This document shows positions 45,346 to 46,722 of a stretch of DNA of 46,722 nucleotides, piece after piece. Made by a program: the position numbers and the translations under genes. Within the stretch, counting starts at the first letter, position 1; every line of letters starts with the position of its first letter. The stretch spans positions 1 through 46,722 of the IMG/VR virus record IMGVR_UViG_3300034789_000199. One strand, 5' to 3'. The stretch is from a virus. The notes under the pieces are model-generated. The model made no database searches. It worked only from the letters and a program-made list of their open reading frames with translations, and had not been told where the DNA came from.

Positions 45346-45499
45346 CTGCCTTACGGATAATAAAATGATCGTCCTCTATATCATATTGTAACATATCTCC
45401 TACTCCCCATCCAAGTTCTTCAACTATCGTATCTGGTATCTTAAAAGTCATTTCACCATAGTCATCTTCCTCGATGGGAACTAGAAATCGTTTACTCAT
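45335..45499 (-). CDS. AbrB/MazE-like small protein, 54 aa
   Basis: The sequence MSKRFLVPIEEDDYGEMTFK, IPDTIVEELGWGVGDMLQYD, IEDDHFIIRK follows the AbrB/SpoVT swapped-hairpin pattern: a first strand, E-D-x-G-E, (I/F)P-x-x-(I/V)-x-E-x-LGW, GD-x-(L/V), a strand, and (I/V)-x-(L/I)-RK. Family members bind DNA as dimers, and I recall annotated AbrB-like proteins in cyanophages. It overlaps the NlpC/P60 stop by 8 nt and the 55-aa start by 11 nt. It may regulate phage or host promoters; the target is unknown. No toxin partner is seen, so an antitoxin role is unlikely. Confidence 0.7.
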   Translation of the reverse strand: MSKRFLVPIEEDDYGEMTFKIPDTIVEELGWGVGDMLQYDIEDDHFIIRKADDI

Positions 45500-45911
45500 T
45501 CTTTCGTAAAATATAGCGTATCAATGGTATATAGGATTTTATGTATTCTAGATTACTAACGTACGCATACTTGTGTTGAAGTATTAACCCATCACCCAAA
45601 TATATCGCTGCGTGCTTTATTTTATCACCCCCAAATGAGAAGCATATCACGTCGTTCTTTTTCAAAATACCTGAGTCAAATTCACAGTCACCTTCTTCTT
45701 TCTCGAAGATAATGCTCCAACCCTCTCCTTCTATATCCTCTAACTTGTATTCCCTAACTGTAAGAGAGTAGTCCTGAGAGAACTCCTGTACTCCAGTATC
45801 CTTCATATAATCATAGATGAGTGTGAAACACCCTCCACCCCTTTGCTGTTTCCAAGGGCGACCTAACCAAGGGGAGTAATCATCCTCGTACTTTTTTAGC
45901 AAATGGTCCAT
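45492..45911 (-). CDS. NlpC/P60-like cysteine peptidase, 139 aa
   Basis: The catalytic set of the NlpC/P60 family can be placed: C28 in RGGGCFTLIYDY, H100 in DKIKHAAIYLGDG and H113 in LILQHKYAYVS as the third polar residue. The segment GILKKNDVICFSFGGDKIKH is the usual strand-turn before the His. The size fits the minimal domain. These enzymes cleave peptide links of peptidoglycan (gamma-D-Glu to diamino acid in well-studied members). No signal peptide is present, so delivery with the virion tail or via lysis is expected. It is the first gene of the coupled cluster and follows a 193-nt spacer with a Fur-like palindrome and a weak late-type box. Confidence 0.82.
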   Translation of the reverse strand: MDHLLKKYEDDYSPWLGRPWKQQRGGGCFTLIYDYMKDTGVQEFSQDYSLTVREYKLEDIEGEGWSIIFEKEEGDCEFDSGILKKNDVICFSFGGDKIKHAAIYLGDGLILQHKYAYVSNLEYIKSYIPLIRYILRKNE

Positions 45912-45937
45912 ACGTAAAATTTTTTTTGGGATTTTTT

Positions 45938-45945
45938 TTATATAT
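45938..45945 (-). promoter_or_regulatory. Weak late-type promoter box before NlpC/P60
   Basis: The minus strand reads TATATAAA followed by A-rich tracts, 6 of 8 matches to TATAAATA, ending 26 nt before the start, which is the same spacing as the better boxes in this window. On its own the match is weak. Confidence 0.3.
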
Positions 45946-46050
45946 CAGGGTACCTTAAATGCGTTTTCGATAATATATCAAACCCTATACTTTTGTAGGT
46001 TAGACAAAATGGAATTTTTTAATATGCCACTTTGCCAACTGTCACAAGGC

Positions 46051-46069
46051 GAAAATGATAATCGTTTTC
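46051..46069. promoter_or_regulatory. Fur-box-like palindrome
   Basis: The 19-bp GAAAATGATAATCGTTTTC matches the classical Fur box GATAATGATAATCATTATC at 16 of 19 positions by hand count and is itself nearly palindromic. A second, shifted partial match (46057-46075) overlaps it, as is common for Fur operators. It lies in the spacer upstream of the NlpC/P60 cluster and just past the 69-aa gene. Confidence 0.5.
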
Positions 46070-46097
46070 ATTCTCACCTGTGTCACTTATTGAGAAT

Positions 46098-46118
46098 GGT
46101 GCTATTAGTATAAGCACC
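46098..46118. other. Hairpin at the 3' end of the 69-aa gene
   Basis: GGTGCT and AGCACC form a 6-bp perfect stem around a 9-nt loop and overlap the stop codon of the 69-aa gene. No T-run follows on the minus strand, so it is not a classical intrinsic terminator. It may stabilise the 3' end or be chance. Confidence 0.3.
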
Positions 46119-46314
46119 CCTCATTAGGAAATTGTAGTTTCTCGCCATCTACTAGGATCGCATTTTCTTTTCTGAGATATGCAAGAGTTTCAGATAGGTA
46201 TTTGTTAGCACCATACACGCCCATAGTAAATTTTTCCATATTAAATCTTTTCTGAAAATATTTTGTCTGTGTGAACTGTCTCCAAGTGATGTTATTAAGA
46301 TTAATAGTTTCCAT
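46105..46314 (-). CDS. Small unknown protein, 69 aa
   Basis: The sequence METINLNNITWRQFTQTKYF, QKRFNMEKFTMGVYGANKYL, SETLAYLRKENAIL and VDGEKLQFP suggests a compact helical fold with a short C-terminal strand. No family is recognised. Unlike the tail genes it has its own sigma70-type promoter about 28 nt upstream and no neighbour overlap, so it looks like an early or middle gene at the border of the tail module. There is no Shine-Dalgarno sequence in the short leader. Confidence 0.65.
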   Translation of the reverse strand: METINLNNITWRQFTQTKYFQKRFNMEKFTMGVYGANKYLSETLAYLRKENAILVDGEKLQFPNEGCLY

Positions 46315-46341
46315 AGTGGGTTAGTTAGTGTTGTTATATTA

Positions 46342-46371
46342 ATTATAGCGAATAATTCTAATATATGTGAA
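46342..46371 (-). promoter_or_regulatory. Sigma70-type promoter of the 69-aa gene
   Basis: On the minus strand TTCACA (5 of 6 to TTGACA; 46366-46371) is followed after 18 nt by a perfect TATAAT (46342-46347). The start codon of the 69-aa gene lies 27 nt beyond the -10 box, leaving a leader of about 20 nt. Confidence 0.65.
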
Positions 46372-46544
46372 TATCTGGGAATATATGTTAAGTTGCAGTT
46401 ATTATGACATAGTGTAACAGAATAGGTAGAAAAAAAATCCGTTTCGTGCTAACTTCCTAAGACTCCTATTCCTAGAGATATTTAAAGAGATATAAAATTA
46501 TAAACTATATTTTTTTATACCTTTTTATTAATAGGGTTTTTTGC
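46372..46544. other. AT-rich intergenic spacer
   Basis: No credible coding frame is seen. The stretch holds several A and T runs (for example an A-run near 46430 and a T-run near 46510) and TATA-like words. No stable hairpin with a T-run was found by eye. Confidence 0.5.
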
Positions 46545-46722
46545 TTACTTATACCGCAAGTTTTTAAAATGATCGTTTACTTTGTTCCCATCTATATGTC
46601 TCACTTGCTTATGTTCTATAGGGTTAGTTAGTCCACTTTCTGAAGTCTCCGCATTTAAAAAAGCACTTGCAACAAGTCTAGCAATTCTCCTTACTACGGT
46701 CTTACCGTTATGTCTCAAAGTT
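46545..46722 (-). CDS. HNH endonuclease, C-terminal 58 aa (5' end beyond window)
   Basis: The visible end reads RHNGKTVVRRIARLVASAFL, then QVRHIDGNKVNDHFKNLRYK and TAA. The first part matches the VHRLVA-x-AF strand-helix and the second the H-I-D-G-N-K-x-N(D/N)-x-x-x-N-L core of HNH homing endonucleases found in phages (HNH_3-like). Such enzymes nick DNA and spread themselves between related phages. It is probably an independently inherited element at the edge of the tail module. The catalytic first His lies in this segment. Confidence 0.75.
   Translation of the reverse strand, partial: TLRHNGKTVVRRIARLVASAFLNAETSESGLTNPIEHKQVRHIDGNKVNDHFKNLRYK

Noticed and set aside
46098-46118. Intrinsic terminator after the 69-aa gene
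   Set aside because: The stem is clean but no T-run follows on the transcribed strand; it is listed only as a hairpin.
45912-46722. tRNA or other structured RNA in the intergenic spacers
   Set aside because: No cloverleaf, T-loop sequence (GTTCRANNC) with matching stem or CCA end could be found by eye.

Overview
The window is a 46.7 kb piece of the tail and baseplate module of a T4-like marine myovirus. All credible genes lie on the minus strand, so transcription runs from high to low coordinates. The assignment rests on recognisable homologues of T4 baseplate wedge proteins gp25, gp6, gp7 (C-terminal motifs) and gp8 in T4-like order, a PAAR spike-tip protein, a DUF4815-type giant structural protein, and small genes of the type seen in T4-like cyanophages. 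The AT-rich composition and the YHYH, LamG and GxGY-rich structural proteins fit a phage of marine picocyanobacteria or another oligotrophic marine bacterium such as SAR11. The sequence does not decide between these hosts.

Layout in transcription order. (1) 46722-45112: the 3' end of an HNH endonuclease; a 69-aa gene behind a good sigma70-type promoter; an intergenic spacer with a Fur-box-like palindrome; then a tight cluster of an NlpC/P60 cysteine peptidase, an AbrB-like small protein and a 55-aa protein. (2) 45111-39824: a 2OG-Fe(II) oxygenase translationally coupled to a coiled-coil protein, a 1102-aa virion protein, a 56-aa protein, a PAAR protein and three tiny genes. (3) 39858-9720: the wedge block, gp25, gp6, a 7028-aa giant occupying the gp7 position, a YHYH/Ig protein, a repeat protein with a C-terminal cupredoxin, a GxGY-repeat protein and gp8. 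(4) 9716-2102: a 2397-aa DUF4815 protein and two small coiled-coil proteins, closed by a rho-independent terminator. (5) 2067-1: a late promoter and the start of a tail-fibre protein that runs off the window.

Genes are nearly all abutting or overlapping (TAATG, ATGA), so they are probably translated as coupled blocks. T4-late-type boxes (TATAAATA-like) sit 22-30 nt before several starts and probably subdivide the operon late in infection. The products should assemble into the baseplate: a gp25/gp6/gp7-like/gp8 wedge, a PAAR tip, a peptidase for the cell wall and adhesive proteins at the periphery.

The most unusual content is the 21 kb gene. Two motifs that lie close together in T4 gp7 are separated here by about 2,800 residues carrying a YHYH domain, an EF-hand loop, a probable beta-propeller and a LamG-like domain. 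Another 3,500 residues of repeats follow, ending in an Ig-like domain that has a copper-type cupredoxin nested inside it. A second cupredoxin with the same ligand spacing ends the 559-aa protein. Together with the Fur-like operator this raises the possibility of a metal-binding baseplate.
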